Notes: generated by a model from the letters alone, not told the origin. A DNA stretch of 64,000 nucleotides from Lachnotalea glycerini (GCF_003201285.1 NZ_QICS01000001.1:272678-336677), one strand, 5' to 3'. Shown: positions 44,236-53,024, counted from the stretch's first letter. Program-made: numbers and translations.

Positions 44236-45495
44236 ATGTTAAACGTTGGTATAGAAGCAATTAACTTTTTTGGAGGAACCGCATTCCTTAATGTCAGACA
44301 TTTGGCAGAATATCGTAAGCTTGATACAACCCGATTTGAAAACTTATTAATGAAAGAAAAATCCGTTATACTACCATATGAAGATCCAGTAACATTAGGT
44401 GTCAATGCGGCAAAACCGATTATTGATTCTTTATCGGAAGAAGAAAAAAACAAAATTGAGCTTTTAATTACCTGTACTGAATCAGGAATTGATTTTGGAA
44501 AGTCTTTAAGTACTTACGTACACGACTATTTGGGATTGAACAGGCATTGTCGCCTTATGGAAATAAAAAATGCCTGCTATTCAGGAACAGCCGGGTTTCA
44601 AATGGCAGTAAATTTTATCTTATCTCAAAGCTCTCCCGGTGCCAAAGCACTTGTTATTGCAAGTGATCTTGCAAGATTTATGACAGTTGATGCTGGTGAA
44701 GTGCTGACTGAGGATTGGTCATTTGCAGAACCAAGCTCCGGAGCAGGAGCCGCGGCTATCCTAGTGAGTGAAAAACCTTATGTGTTTCAAGTGGATATAG
44801 GAGCGAATGGTTATTACGGATATGAAGTAATGGATACTTGCCGTCCTGTACCGGATAATGAAGCCGGTAATTCGGACTTGTCATTGCTTTCTTATCTGGA
44901 TTGCTGCGAGCAGGCATATCTACATTATCAGTCAAAAGTAGAGAATGCAGACTATCAAAAGACATTTGATTATATCGCTTATCATACTCCGTTTGGAGGA
45001 ATGGTAAAGGGAGTACATCGGACAATGATGAGAAAGATGGTAAAAGCAAAACCAGCAGAAATAGAAAAAGATTTTAAAGAAAGAGTGACACCTGGTATGA
45101 CGTTTTGTCAGCGAGTTGGAAATGTAATGGGAGCAACGGTTTTTCTATCCTTATTGAGTACCATTCATAATGGAAATTTTGAACAACCAAAACGAATTGG
45201 ATGCTTTAGCTATGGTTCTGGTTGCTGTTGTGAATTTTACAGTGGTGTGGTCACCCAAAAGGGAAAGGATATTATACTGGGATATGATGTGGATAGTCAG
45301 TTGAGCCAGCGTTATCGGCTTTCTATTGAGGAGTATAATAAATTACTGATGCAAAGCAATTTCATACCATTTGGAACGCGTAATTGTATTATGAATTTTG
45401 ATTTAATTCCGGGTATTATGGAATCAATGAAAGGAAAGAATCGTTTATATTTAACTGAGATAAAAGAATTTCACAGAGAGTATCAGTGGATATAA
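44236..45495 (+). CDS. pksG: HMG-CoA synthase homologue of the beta-branching cassette
   Basis: A 419-residue thiolase-fold enzyme of the PksG/CurD group. The acyl-carrying Cys114 lies in KNACYSG, the acid/base Glu82 in TCTESGID, and the active His in AYHTPFGG. It condenses an acetyl unit from a donor ACP with a beta-keto acyl-ACP, starting a beta-branch. AAGGTGAAG precedes the ATG. The cassette members seen are this gene, the ECH1 gene just before it and the ECH2 domain in the PKS. The donor ACP and the KS-like malonyl decarboxylase are absent here and are probably upstream of the window. Confidence 0.93.
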   Translation: MLNVGIEAINFFGGTAFLNVRHLAEYRKLDTTRFENLLMKEKSVILPYEDPVTLGVNAAKPIIDSLSEEEKNKIELLITCTESGIDFGKSLSTYVHDYLGLNRHCRLMEIKNACYSGTAGFQMAVNFILSQSSPGAKALVIASDLARFMTVDAGEVLTEDWSFAEPSSGAGAAAILVSEKPYVFQVDIGANGYYGYEVMDTCRPVPDNEAGNSDLSLLSYLDCCEQAYLHYQSKVENADYQKTFDYIAYHTPFGGMVKGVHRTMMRKMVKAKPAEIEKDFKERVTPGMTFCQRVGNVMGATVFLSLLSTIHNGNFEQPKRIGCFSYGSGCCCEFYSGVVTQKGKDIILGYDVDSQLSQRYRLSIEEYNKLLMQSNFIPFGTRNCIMNFDLIPGIMESMKGKNRLYLTEIKEFHREYQWI

Positions 45496-45546
45496 AACAT
45501 ATGAATGGGTATAGAGCTTTCAGGATAAATTAAAAACAGAAAAACA

Positions 45547-46146
45547 ATGATTGATAAAATTGTAAATAAATTTATTGAATATCAATTTCGAGTAGGATTG
45601 ATTTCAAAAGAAGACATTTGTATATATAAATATGGATATACGCTTATGTTAGAAATGTTAATTAACTTATTAATTGCAATTTTAATAGGATATTTTTTGG
45701 GTGAATTGCCAGTTGTATTATTTTTTTTAACTTGTTTCATTCCATTGAGAAGTTATTGTGGAGGGTATCATGCTCCAAAAGCGTGGCTTTGTATTATATT
45801 GTCAAACACCATTATTTTAAGTATTACTTTAATATTTAAATATTTTTATTTAAGTATCAGCAGTATAGAATTATTTCTACTCTTTTTAATTGAAATAATA
45901 CTTATCGCTTTCATAGTAAAATTATCACCTGTTGAAAGTTTAACCAAAAAGTTAAATACCAATGAAAAGAATAGTTATAAAAGACATATTAAAGTGATTC
46001 TAATAATTGAATTAATTTTAGGGATAATTCTTTTTGGCATTGAATGGAAAAAATATTGCTATGCTATTATCATAACACATATTGTTCAGGTGTTTGCATT
46101 GATTTTAGCACGTAATGAGTTAACATTTTGCCATTCGGCTTCCTAG
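45547..46146 (+). CDS. agrB: AgrB-like autoinducer-processing membrane peptidase
   Basis: A 199-residue integral membrane protein with about five hydrophobic segments. LRSYCGGYHAPKAWLC carries the AgrB catalytic pair His75 and Cys82, spaced seven residues apart as in staphylococcal AgrB. AgrB cleaves and cyclises the AgrD pro-peptide. The gene begins 51 nt after the HMG synthase, has no strong ribosome binding site (upstream is A-rich), and precedes a strong terminator, so it appears to be the last gene of the biosynthetic operon. No clear agrD lies between it and the terminator. A LytTR regulator and a GHKL kinase follow. Confidence 0.88.
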   Translation: MIDKIVNKFIEYQFRVGLISKEDICIYKYGYTLMLEMLINLLIAILIGYFLGELPVVLFFLTCFIPLRSYCGGYHAPKAWLCIILSNTIILSITLIFKYFYLSISSIELFLLFLIEIILIAFIVKLSPVESLTKKLNTNEKNSYKRHIKVILIIELILGIILFGIEWKKYCYAIIITHIVQVFALILARNELTFCHSAS

Positions 46147-46359
46147 TTATAATAATGCATAAAAGTTATTACATACAATATAGAGTCAGGACAATTAATG
46201 TCCTATTTGAATAAAATATTTACTTTATTATAGAAGAAGAAAAGCAGTTTGTAGTATTTCGAATGAGGAAAAATCAGAAAAACTTATTCCATTTTATTTA
46301 GAAACTTGTCTTAGTAGATGAGCTTTTAAATATAGGGATTTATATAACAAAAATTTTTA
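46147..46359. other. Non-coding stretch after agrB, no clear agrD
   Basis: This is where agrD is normally found. The only starts give short peptides: 11 codons from 46198 (MSYLNKIFTLL, then TAG) and 12 codons from 46263. A longer open frame at 46213-46321 has no ATG, GTG or TTG. It would follow from the first peptide only by a frameshift, so a decayed agrD is possible but unproven. Confidence 0.4.
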
Positions 46360-46397
46360 GAAACTATGATATAAGGGTATCATAGTTTCTTTGTTTG
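46360..46397 (+). terminator. Strong rho-independent terminator after agrB
   Basis: GAAACTATGAT and ATCATAGTTTC form a perfect 11-bp stem with an 8-nt loop, followed by TTTGTTTG. It separates the biosynthetic operon from the regulator genes. Confidence 0.9.
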
Positions 46398-46548
46398 TAT
46401 AAACGCATAAAGAAAACTATCAATTAAATAAATTAAAAATATATTGTATTGAATTTTGACACAAAATGAAACAATGTACATATATAGACATAATTACAAT
46501 GATTAAAATTGATAAAAGTTTATATTTTCGGAAAATGTGTAAAAATAA

Positions 46549-46596
46549 CAAAATATGACAGTTTATTATTTATCTTTCGTCAAAATATGATATAAT
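46549..46596 (+). promoter_or_regulatory. Promoter and possible LytTR-binding region of the regulator gene
   Basis: TGATATAAT at 46588-46596 is an extended -10 element, with no good -35. Upstream, ACAGTTTAT (46558-46566) fits the nine-base half-site of LytTR regulators, and CAAAATATGA occurs twice (46549 and 46581). Autoregulation is likely but unproven. The rest of 46398-46548 is AT-rich without a supported ORF. Confidence 0.45.
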
Positions 46597-46645
46597 ATTA
46601 CCATAATTTAGGAGGTATTTAGAAGGTATTTTAGGAGGTATGATC

Positions 46646-47386
46646 ATGTTTCATATAGCAATTTGTGATGATGAAAAAAGATTTATTCAGTATATGAAAA
46701 ACATTATATACAATGCAGGATTAAAACGAGGAGAAGTTATATTTTATGAATTTTCTTCAGGAGAAGAATTTATTGATTACCTAAAAGAAACAGCTAGCTT
46801 TGATTTACTGATTCTAGATATGCAATTGAAGAATATGGACGGTAATGAAACAGCAAAAGAATTTAGAAAAGTGTTTCCGACTACTACCTTAGTATTTTGT
46901 TCAGGTGTTTGTATGCCTACTGTGCGAAATTTTGAAACAATTCCTTTTAGATATTTGTTAAAAGGGTATACCGATGAACGTATGCGATTTGAGATGAAGA
47001 CCATAATTAATGAAATGATAAATAAAAAGGTAGAACCGTTTATTATAGGAAATAATCATTATAATTTAGTTAAATTAAGACCAAGTGATATTTTATATAT
47101 AGCAATTGCTAAACGGGGAAGTTGTATTCATATATGTCCAAATATAATAGAATATAAATTTGAAGAAAATATCACATCAAAAGAGAAAATCGAAAGCCTT
47201 TATAATCTGCTAAAAGATTATGGATTTGCATATGCACATAATAGTTATATTGTAAATTTGAAATATATAAAAAAAGTAACAACAACAGAACTACAACTAG
47301 TTGATGACACAAAATTGACAATTTCTAGGTCTAAGGCAAAAAATTTTCGAGAAGAATTTGCAAAGGTGTTAGCTAAGAAGTATTAA
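46646..47386 (+). CDS. LytTR-family response regulator (AgrA-like)
   Basis: A 246-residue regulator. The receiver domain has the acidic pair in ICDDE and phospho-acceptor Asp58 in LLILDMQ. The C-terminal half (from about 135) is a LytTR DNA-binding domain with HNSYIVNLKYIKKV and LTISRSKAKNFREEF. The ATG at 46646 is 7 nt after AGGAGG and is preferred over the ATG at 46640, which nearly touches it. The leader has three AGGAGGT/AGAAGGT-like blocks in a row. The kinase gene follows after 17 nt. The pair is the expected output of a cyclic peptide signal and may control the polyketide cluster. Confidence 0.92.
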   Translation: MFHIAICDDEKRFIQYMKNIIYNAGLKRGEVIFYEFSSGEEFIDYLKETASFDLLILDMQLKNMDGNETAKEFRKVFPTTTLVFCSGVCMPTVRNFETIPFRYLLKGYTDERMRFEMKTIINEMINKKVEPFIIGNNHYNLVKLRPSDILYIAIAKRGSCIHICPNIIEYKFEENITSKEKIESLYNLLKDYGFAYAHNSYIVNLKYIKKVTTTELQLVDDTKLTISRSKAKNFREEFAKVLAKKY

Positions 47387-47403
47387 GCATCGGGAGAAAA
47401 AGT

Positions 47404-48717
47404 ATGGAGTTATTGGACAAATTTATTTTATTCGCAGGATGTGTAGCAGAAGTTTATATGGTATTTGATTTTTATAATAATTTTTTTAATATAAGAAAAA
47501 TAGTAAAAAGTCAATTAGTGATTATTATAATCAGCATATTGATTATTACATTATTATTTGTTGTTAATCTTTTCGGAAAAGCATATTTGAATTTAAGTCT
47601 ATTTCCTATAATATTGTGGATCTATGTTACGATATTATTTGATACAGATATTGGAACAAGGTTGATTTATTTGGTTATTTCTATTTCTATTATTGTGGGA
47701 TGTGAATTTATATTTGTAATTTTATTAAAGATACCGAGCTATTTTGTGAAACAAACAAGTTTTATGGAACTGACAGATATCACTTGGCAGGTATTGAAAA
47801 TGAAATTATTAACATATATATTATTTACCATATTAAAACAAGTATCCTCTAAATCGAAAAACAAATTATCTGGAAAAATATTTTTAATGTATTTATGTGT
47901 TCCAATAGCAAGTTTATGCATTTTGTTAATTACATATTATTCAGGCGTAGATTTTTCTGATAATATCATGATTAAAGTTATGATGTTAATATGCTTTTGC
48001 TTTATGTTAATTGGAAATGTTTTAATGTTTTATGCTTTTAATATTTATGAAAAAGAAGTTTACAATGGGATTCAGCAAAAATCAATTATAATGAAAAAGG
48101 ATGTTGAATTGAAATATTACATTCAAATTACTGAAGTAAATGAAGAAAATAAAAGATTCATACACAATTCAAGCAATTATTTAAAAGTGATTGGAGAATT
48201 AGCAAAAGCATATAAAATCGAAAACATTCTGGAAATAGTGAAAGAACTAAATATAGAATTAGAGAACAATGAGATGAAAATATATAGTGGAACACCTGTT
48301 TTGAATGCAATCTTATCAGCCAAAGGTTTATGGGCAAAAAAACAGTCGATAAGTTTTGATGTATATGTAGAACCAGTGATACACTTAGGAAATGTAACAG
48401 ATTCTGATTTAATTACTATATTGGGAAATCTTCTTGATAATGCAATAAGAGCAGCAGCTAGTTGTGAGAATAATAAAAGTGTAAAAGTAAGAATTTTTAT
48501 GCAAAACGAAGGTAATTTCTGTGTCATTAAAATTACCAATAGATTTACCGGAAAGCTATGTAAAACGGAAGGAGGATTTTTAACAACCAAAGAAGAAAGA
48601 GGCATACATGGAATAGGACTTAAAAGTGTTGAATCTATCGTAAAAAAATATAATGGATATTTAAATTGTTTTATAGAAGATAAAGAGTTTCAAGCAATCG
48701 TATTTTTATCACTATAA
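47404..48717 (+). CDS. GHKL sensor histidine kinase (AgrC-like)
   Basis: A 437-residue membrane kinase with six hydrophobic segments in the first 220 residues, a linker helix and a DHp-like segment where His254 lies in KRFIHNSSNY, followed by a GHKL ATPase domain with the N-box LGNLLDNAIRAA and GIHGIGLKSV. This is the layout of AgrC and other peptide-sensing kinases paired with LytTR regulators. It lies 17 nt after the regulator gene. The ligand is presumably a cyclic peptide, but none is identified nearby. Confidence 0.9.
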   Translation: MELLDKFILFAGCVAEVYMVFDFYNNFFNIRKIVKSQLVIIIISILIITLLFVVNLFGKAYLNLSLFPIILWIYVTILFDTDIGTRLIYLVISISIIVGCEFIFVILLKIPSYFVKQTSFMELTDITWQVLKMKLLTYILFTILKQVSSKSKNKLSGKIFLMYLCVPIASLCILLITYYSGVDFSDNIMIKVMMLICFCFMLIGNVLMFYAFNIYEKEVYNGIQQKSIIMKKDVELKYYIQITEVNEENKRFIHNSSNYLKVIGELAKAYKIENILEIVKELNIELENNEMKIYSGTPVLNAILSAKGLWAKKQSISFDVYVEPVIHLGNVTDSDLITILGNLLDNAIRAAASCENNKSVKVRIFMQNEGNFCVIKITNRFTGKLCKTEGGFLTTKEERGIHGIGLKSVESIVKKYNGYLNCFIEDKEFQAIVFLSL

Positions 48718-48749
48718 AAAGACAGTGGGCTGCTGGTCATCAGTATATA

Positions 48750-48778
48750 TTGACAGATAATAAAACGTGATATAAAAT
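48750..48778 (+). promoter_or_regulatory. Sigma-A promoter of the ABC exporter
   Basis: TTGACA (48750-48755) and TAAAAT (48773-48778) are 17 bp apart, between the kinase gene and the ABC transporter gene. The exporter therefore probably has its own transcript. Confidence 0.6.
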
Positions 48779-48825
48779 TAAAAATAAGACTTGTCTCATT
48801 TTTAAAAGTTTAATGAGAGGAATGA

Positions 48826-48888
48826 ATGATTATGCCTAAATATGCTTTCAAAAAATATCATTCATATGTTGAAAAAAGCCGCTTCTAG
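48826..48888 (+). CDS. Possible 20-residue peptide upstream of the ABC exporter
   Basis: ATG at 48826 follows GAGAGG by 5 nt and opens a 20-codon frame rich in Lys, Tyr and Phe (starts MIMPKYAFKKY, ends EKSRF). It lies between the promoter and the exporter gene, whose ATG is 17 nt after the stop. No family is recognised. It could be an exported peptide, an upstream regulatory peptide or chance. Another short frame from 48844 overlaps it. Confidence 0.25.
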   Translation: MIMPKYAFKKYHSYVEKSRF

Positions 48889-48905
48889 TACAAAAGGAGG
48901 TAAGC

Positions 48906-50639
48906 ATGTCAGGTAGTAGTCAGGAATTTAATAATTGCCTGAAACAGTTTAGGCTTCATAACCGTATGAATTTATTCATGACTCTGGTTGTTCAGGTAAT
49001 TGTGGTAATCACGAATGTTTCGCTTGCTTTTTTTATTATGATGATTGTAAATTCGATGGAACAGAAGAACCAGTCTTTGTTTTTTTGTTCCATGCTCTTT
49101 ATGTTACTGGTAGTGGTCATCTATTTTCTATTTAGCACTCTGCTGAAATACTTTAAGAATCTTTATATGAAGAGAGCCTTGTCTCAATTTAAAAAGTATG
49201 TTTTTGAAAAGATTCTTAAAAAGTCAATCAGCGAATTTAACAATGAATTTTCAGGCAAGTTCATTAGTGCTTTCACCAATGACTTGAATTCAATCGAGAT
49301 GAATTATTTAAATGGTAATATTGCTATCTTCAATTACGGGGTTATGTTTTTTATTGCTATTTTGGCTATGGCTTATGTCAATCTTGTTATCACCTTGTGT
49401 GTGCTTTTTGGTTGTCTTATTCCCGTTGCTGTTTCATTGATTCTGGGAAAGAAATTGGTCGCTAAGGAGAGGAAAACCTCCGATGAGAATGCTACTTTTG
49501 TAGATCAGATAAAGGATTTATTAAACGGATTCTTAGAAATTAAGAGCTTTAAGGCAGAAAACGAAGTACTTGCGTTATTTGGAGAGCAAAATTTTACCTT
49601 AGAAGAAACCAAGAGAGAGCGGCGTGATACAAATGATACCATGTTAATCGCTGGACAGATTTCTTCTTTGGTGGTTATTATCATCATTTTTATTCTGGGA
49701 ATTATTTTTATTTTTAAAGGTACAATGACGATTGCTTCAGTTCTTGGCTGCGTACAGCTTTCTAATTATATTACTGATCCCATTAAACAACTGGTTTCGC
49801 TGATTAGTAATAAAAAAGCCTCTATAGGCCTGATTAGTAAACTGGCTGATATCATTAAAGAGAGAGTGAATCAGGCTGTCAAAGAAATACATATCAACGA
49901 AATCAAAAGGGGGATTACCCTAAAAGATGTTACACTGAAATATGAGGAAGGCACCTATATATTGAATCATATAAATATGGTCTTTTCGAAAGGCAAAAGC
50001 TATGCCATAGTTGGAGGCAGCGGTAGTGGTAAGTCTACGCTGATAAAGCTTATGCTGGGATATTTTGAGAATTATGGTGGTAAAGTGGAATATGACGACA
50101 AAGAACTTTCAACAATTAATTTAGACAGCTTGTATGATGTAGTCTCTGTGATTCAACAGAATGTATTCCTGTTTGATAAGAGCATTAAGAATAATATTAC
50201 CATGTTTAAGGAATTTGATGAAGAGAAAATGGAGCATGCTATTTCGCTGGCAGGACTTAAGAATCTGATTGCAAAAAAAGGTGAGGATTACAACTGCGGT
50301 GAGAGCGGTTCGAACCTGTCAGGCGGTGAAAAACAAAGGATTTCTATAGCAAGGTGTTTACTTCGGGAAACACCAGTACTGCTTATGGATGAAGCTACGG
50401 CATCCCTTGATAATGCCACGGCATATCTGGTAGAGAACCAAATTCTGCAGATTGAAGGAATTACAAGAATTATTGTAACGCACAGACTGGAAGAGTCTTT
50501 GCTGCGTAAATACGATGAAATCCTTGTAATGCGTGATGGAAGGATTGAAGAAGCCGGAAACTTTGAAAAACTAATGAAAGCAGGCGGCTATTTTAGTGCT
50601 CTGTTCCTTGTAGCAAAGGAAGGCTGCTGTGAAAGTTAG
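48906..50639 (+). CDS. ABC exporter half-transporter (membrane domain plus ATPase)
   Basis: A 577-residue type I ABC exporter. The first 300 residues hold about six transmembrane helices. The ATPase half has Walker A GGSGSGKST near 371, the signature LSGGEKQR, Walker B VLLMDEA and the H-loop VTHR. It has no N-terminal C39 peptidase domain. AAAGGAGG precedes the ATG. It should work as a homodimer or with an unseen partner. Export of a peptide signal or the polyketide is possible from position, but a general drug/lipid role cannot be excluded. The next gene begins 36 nt later on the same strand. Confidence 0.92.
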   Translation: MSGSSQEFNNCLKQFRLHNRMNLFMTLVVQVIVVITNVSLAFFIMMIVNSMEQKNQSLFFCSMLFMLLVVVIYFLFSTLLKYFKNLYMKRALSQFKKYVFEKILKKSISEFNNEFSGKFISAFTNDLNSIEMNYLNGNIAIFNYGVMFFIAILAMAYVNLVITLCVLFGCLIPVAVSLILGKKLVAKERKTSDENATFVDQIKDLLNGFLEIKSFKAENEVLALFGEQNFTLEETKRERRDTNDTMLIAGQISSLVVIIIIFILGIIFIFKGTMTIASVLGCVQLSNYITDPIKQLVSLISNKKASIGLISKLADIIKERVNQAVKEIHINEIKRGITLKDVTLKYEEGTYILNHINMVFSKGKSYAIVGGSGSGKSTLIKLMLGYFENYGGKVEYDDKELSTINLDSLYDVVSVIQQNVFLFDKSIKNNITMFKEFDEEKMEHAISLAGLKNLIAKKGEDYNCGESGSNLSGGEKQRISIARCLLRETPVLLMDEATASLDNATAYLVENQILQIEGITRIIVTHRLEESLLRKYDEILVMRDGRIEEAGNFEKLMKAGGYFSALFLVAKEGCCES

Positions 50640-50675
50640 GAGAAATTTTAGAGGAATTGGGGAAAGGGAAGGTTT

Positions 50676-52196
50676 ATGATTTTAGAAAAAGATAAATTGA
50701 ATAGAAAGATTTATTCTTTACTTTTAGTGACGTTATTTCTGGGAACTGCTTCTATGATAGGATATCTGTTTCAAAAGTTAGAGTTCTCTGAAACCAATAT
50801 AGTAATTGTATATATTTTGTTTGTTTTATTATCGGCCAGGTTAACATCAGGATATTTTTATGGTATTTTATCATCAATAGCCTCTATGTTTGCCTATAAT
50901 TATTTGTTTACAGAGCCATATTTCACATTTCAAGTAAACGATCCCGGGTATATAATAACTTTTATAATCATGACTATAACGGCTGTTATTACAAGTGCGT
51001 TAACATCCAGAGTGAAGCAAAATGCTGTAGAATCATCCAGAAAAGAAATAGAAACCAGAGCTTTGTACCAGCTTACCAATCACTTGACAGATGCAATTGA
51101 TATGCATGACATTGCAAAAATCACAGCAGAAACAATTAGTGAGATAGTTTCATATAAAATAGGATTTCTTTGCTTTGATGAGAATGGAGTTCCTGAAAAA
51201 TCATTTGTTCAGCAAGTCTCAAAGGAAAAATACATTTATAGGGAAATTGATGATATTAAGCAAATCAAATATAGAATTGAAGAATTACGAACTGCATATT
51301 ATATAAGTGATGAGTTCTGCGATTGGCCAATCTATGGAAGAGAGACAATTCTTGGAATTCTTCGTATTCCTAAAGAAATTTCAGAGAGTTTAAAGGATTC
51401 ACAGATTAAATTATTGCATACAATGTTAGAAAGTACGGCTCTGGCAATGGACCGGTTAAGAGAGTCAAAACAACGTCTTAAATCAAAAGAGGAGATAGTT
51501 CAGGAGCGTTATCGTGGTAACTTACTACGAGCGATTTCTCATGATCTTAGAACACCATTATCAGCAATTATGGGTACAGCGGAAATTTTAATGGATATGA
51601 CAAAAGAACAACAAGAGGAGTATATCTTAGTATCTGCCATATATAAAGATGCAGATTGGTTACGTTCTCTTGTAGAAAATATTTTGAATTTGACTAAGCT
51701 TCAAGAAGGTAAATTAGTGATTAACAAACAGTATGAGGTGCTAGAAGAACTGATTGGTAGTGCAATTGGGCATTTTTCACGCAGATCACTAGAGTTTGAG
51801 ATTACAGTAGATCTACCTGAAAAAATTATCATGATACCAGTAGATGCGAAACTGATTATGCAGGTACTAATAAATCTTATAGATAATGCTATGAAACATT
51901 CCAAAATAAACAGTGAAATTCGGATTGAGGTAATGGAAATGGAGTCTAAAAAGGAAGTTGAAGTATCTGTCATTGATCATGGAGAAGGAATTACGTCCGA
52001 AGATTTACCAAATATATTTCAAATGTTCTACACATCAAATTGTCGAATTACTGATGTAAAACATGGTATTGGATTAGGGTTAAGTATATGTGAAGCTATC
52101 ATTCAAGCACATGGAGGAACCATAAGGGCGGAAAATAGACAAGATAATTGTGGAGCGATTTTTCGTTTTACTTTACCAATGGAGGAAAAAATATGA
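50676..52196 (+). CDS. KdpD-like sensor histidine kinase lacking the N-terminal KdpD/Usp region
   Basis: A 506-residue kinase. Four hydrophobic segments at about 14-105 match the DUF4118 membrane domain of KdpD (SSIASMFAYNYLFTEPYFTF). A GAF-like region follows, then the phospho-acceptor His289 in RAISHDLRTPLSAIMG and an ATPase domain (LINLIDNAMKHS, DHGEGI, GIGLGLSI). The large N-terminal KdpD domain that binds c-di-AMP in some species is absent. The stop overlaps the start of the regulator by 4 nt (ATGA). No kdpFABC genes are visible; the target appears to be the downstream Trk operon. Confidence 0.9.
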   Translation: MILEKDKLNRKIYSLLLVTLFLGTASMIGYLFQKLEFSETNIVIVYILFVLLSARLTSGYFYGILSSIASMFAYNYLFTEPYFTFQVNDPGYIITFIIMTITAVITSALTSRVKQNAVESSRKEIETRALYQLTNHLTDAIDMHDIAKITAETISEIVSYKIGFLCFDENGVPEKSFVQQVSKEKYIYREIDDIKQIKYRIEELRTAYYISDEFCDWPIYGRETILGILRIPKEISESLKDSQIKLLHTMLESTALAMDRLRESKQRLKSKEEIVQERYRGNLLRAISHDLRTPLSAIMGTAEILMDMTKEQQEEYILVSAIYKDADWLRSLVENILNLTKLQEGKLVINKQYEVLEELIGSAIGHFSRRSLEFEITVDLPEKIIMIPVDAKLIMQVLINLIDNAMKHSKINSEIRIEVMEMESKKEVEVSVIDHGEGITSEDLPNIFQMFYTSNCRITDVKHGIGLGLSICEAIIQAHGGTIRAENRQDNCGAIFRFTLPMEEKI

Positions 52197-52891
52197 GTAA
52201 TTACAATGAAACAATTCTAATTGTTGAGGATGATCCTCAAATACGTAATTTTATAAAATATACAATAGAAAAAGAAGGGTTTCAATTATTTAGTGCTGCC
52301 AATGCACAAAATGCATTAAATATCATCGTTACGGAAAAAATTGATTTAATTATTTTAGATTTGGGATTACCAGATTTTGATGGGATTGAAGTAATTCGAA
52401 AGGTCAGAGAATGGTCAGAAACACCTATTATCGTTGTTTCAGCAAGGGATCAAGATAAAGAAAAAGTACTTGCACTTGATACAGGAGCAGATGATTATAT
52501 TACAAAACCTTTTTCGGCAACAGAATTATTGGCACGGATCAGAGTTGCTATCAGGCATTTATATAAAAAAGGAATAAAAGCAGTACAGCCATATTTTTTG
52601 GTAGGAGATTTAAAAATTGATTTTGAAAGCAGGATTGTATCGGTGGCTGGTACGGAAATACATTTAACGCCAAATGAATATAATTTGCTTAATTTACTCT
52701 CAAAAAACGCTGGAAAAGTAATAACTACAGGTAGTATTTTAAAGGAAATTTGGGGTATGAATTATGGATCAGATACACAAGCACTAAGAGCTCTGATGGC
52801 TGGTCTAAGAAGAAAAGTTGAGAAAACACCTGCAAAACCAAGATATATTATTACTGAAATTGGAGTGGGTTATAGATTAGTTGATGAATGA
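52193..52891 (+). CDS. OmpR/PhoB-family response regulator (KdpE-like)
   Basis: A 232-residue regulator with phospho-acceptor Asp56 in LIILDLGLPD, a conserved Lys in YITKPFS, and a C-terminal winged helix ending GVGYRLVDE. The ATG at 52193 follows GGAGG and overlaps the kinase stop, which fits coupled translation. A terminator follows at once. Phased direct repeats just beyond it, before the potassium-uptake genes, are the likely binding site. Confidence 0.93.
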   Translation: MSNYNETILIVEDDPQIRNFIKYTIEKEGFQLFSAANAQNALNIIVTEKIDLIILDLGLPDFDGIEVIRKVREWSETPIIVVSARDQDKEKVLALDTGADDYITKPFSATELLARIRVAIRHLYKKGIKAVQPYFLVGDLKIDFESRIVSVAGTEIHLTPNEYNLLNLLSKNAGKVITTGSILKEIWGMNYGSDTQALRALMAGLRRKVEKTPAKPRYIITEIGVGYRLVDE

Positions 52892-52924
52892 AAACTGCTT
52901 TGGAAACAAAGCAGTTTCTTTATG
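52892..52924 (+). terminator. Rho-independent terminator after the KdpE-like gene
   Basis: AAACTGCTTTG and CAAAGCAGTTT form a perfect 11-bp stem with a GAAA tetraloop, followed by CTTTATG. It starts directly after the stop codon. Confidence 0.85.
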
Positions 52925-52930
52925 TAAAAA

Positions 52931-52980
52931 TCTCACACAAATCTCACACAAATAAAAGAATTCTCACACTGAAGTCACAA
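52931..52980 (+). promoter_or_regulatory. Helically phased direct repeats before the Trk operon
   Basis: TCTCACAC occurs at 52931, 52942 and 52962, and a related AGTCACAA at 52973. The steps are 11, 20 and 11 bp, so all copies lie on one face of the helix as two pairs. This is the layout expected for an OmpR-family dimer pair. The site lies 45 bp before the TPR gene start codon and just after the KdpE-like gene. Confidence 0.6.
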
Positions 52981-53024
52981 CTTAAGAATTAGAATATAAG
53001 TGAATACAAGAGGAGGTGTTTATT

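Noticed and set aside
46213-46321. Open frame after agrB as agrD
   Set aside because: It has no ATG, GTG or TTG start and does not show the usual acidic C-terminal block of AgrD. It remains only a possible decayed copy.
52148-52192. Upstream TTG start for the KdpE-like regulator
   Set aside because: The extra 15 residues have no ribosome binding site and lie within the kinase gene; the ATG at 52193 has GGAGG and the normal receiver start.
50676-52196. KdpD-like kinase as a truncated pseudogene
   Set aside because: The frame is intact from a good start through all kinase motifs, and stand-alone kinases of this layout are known.
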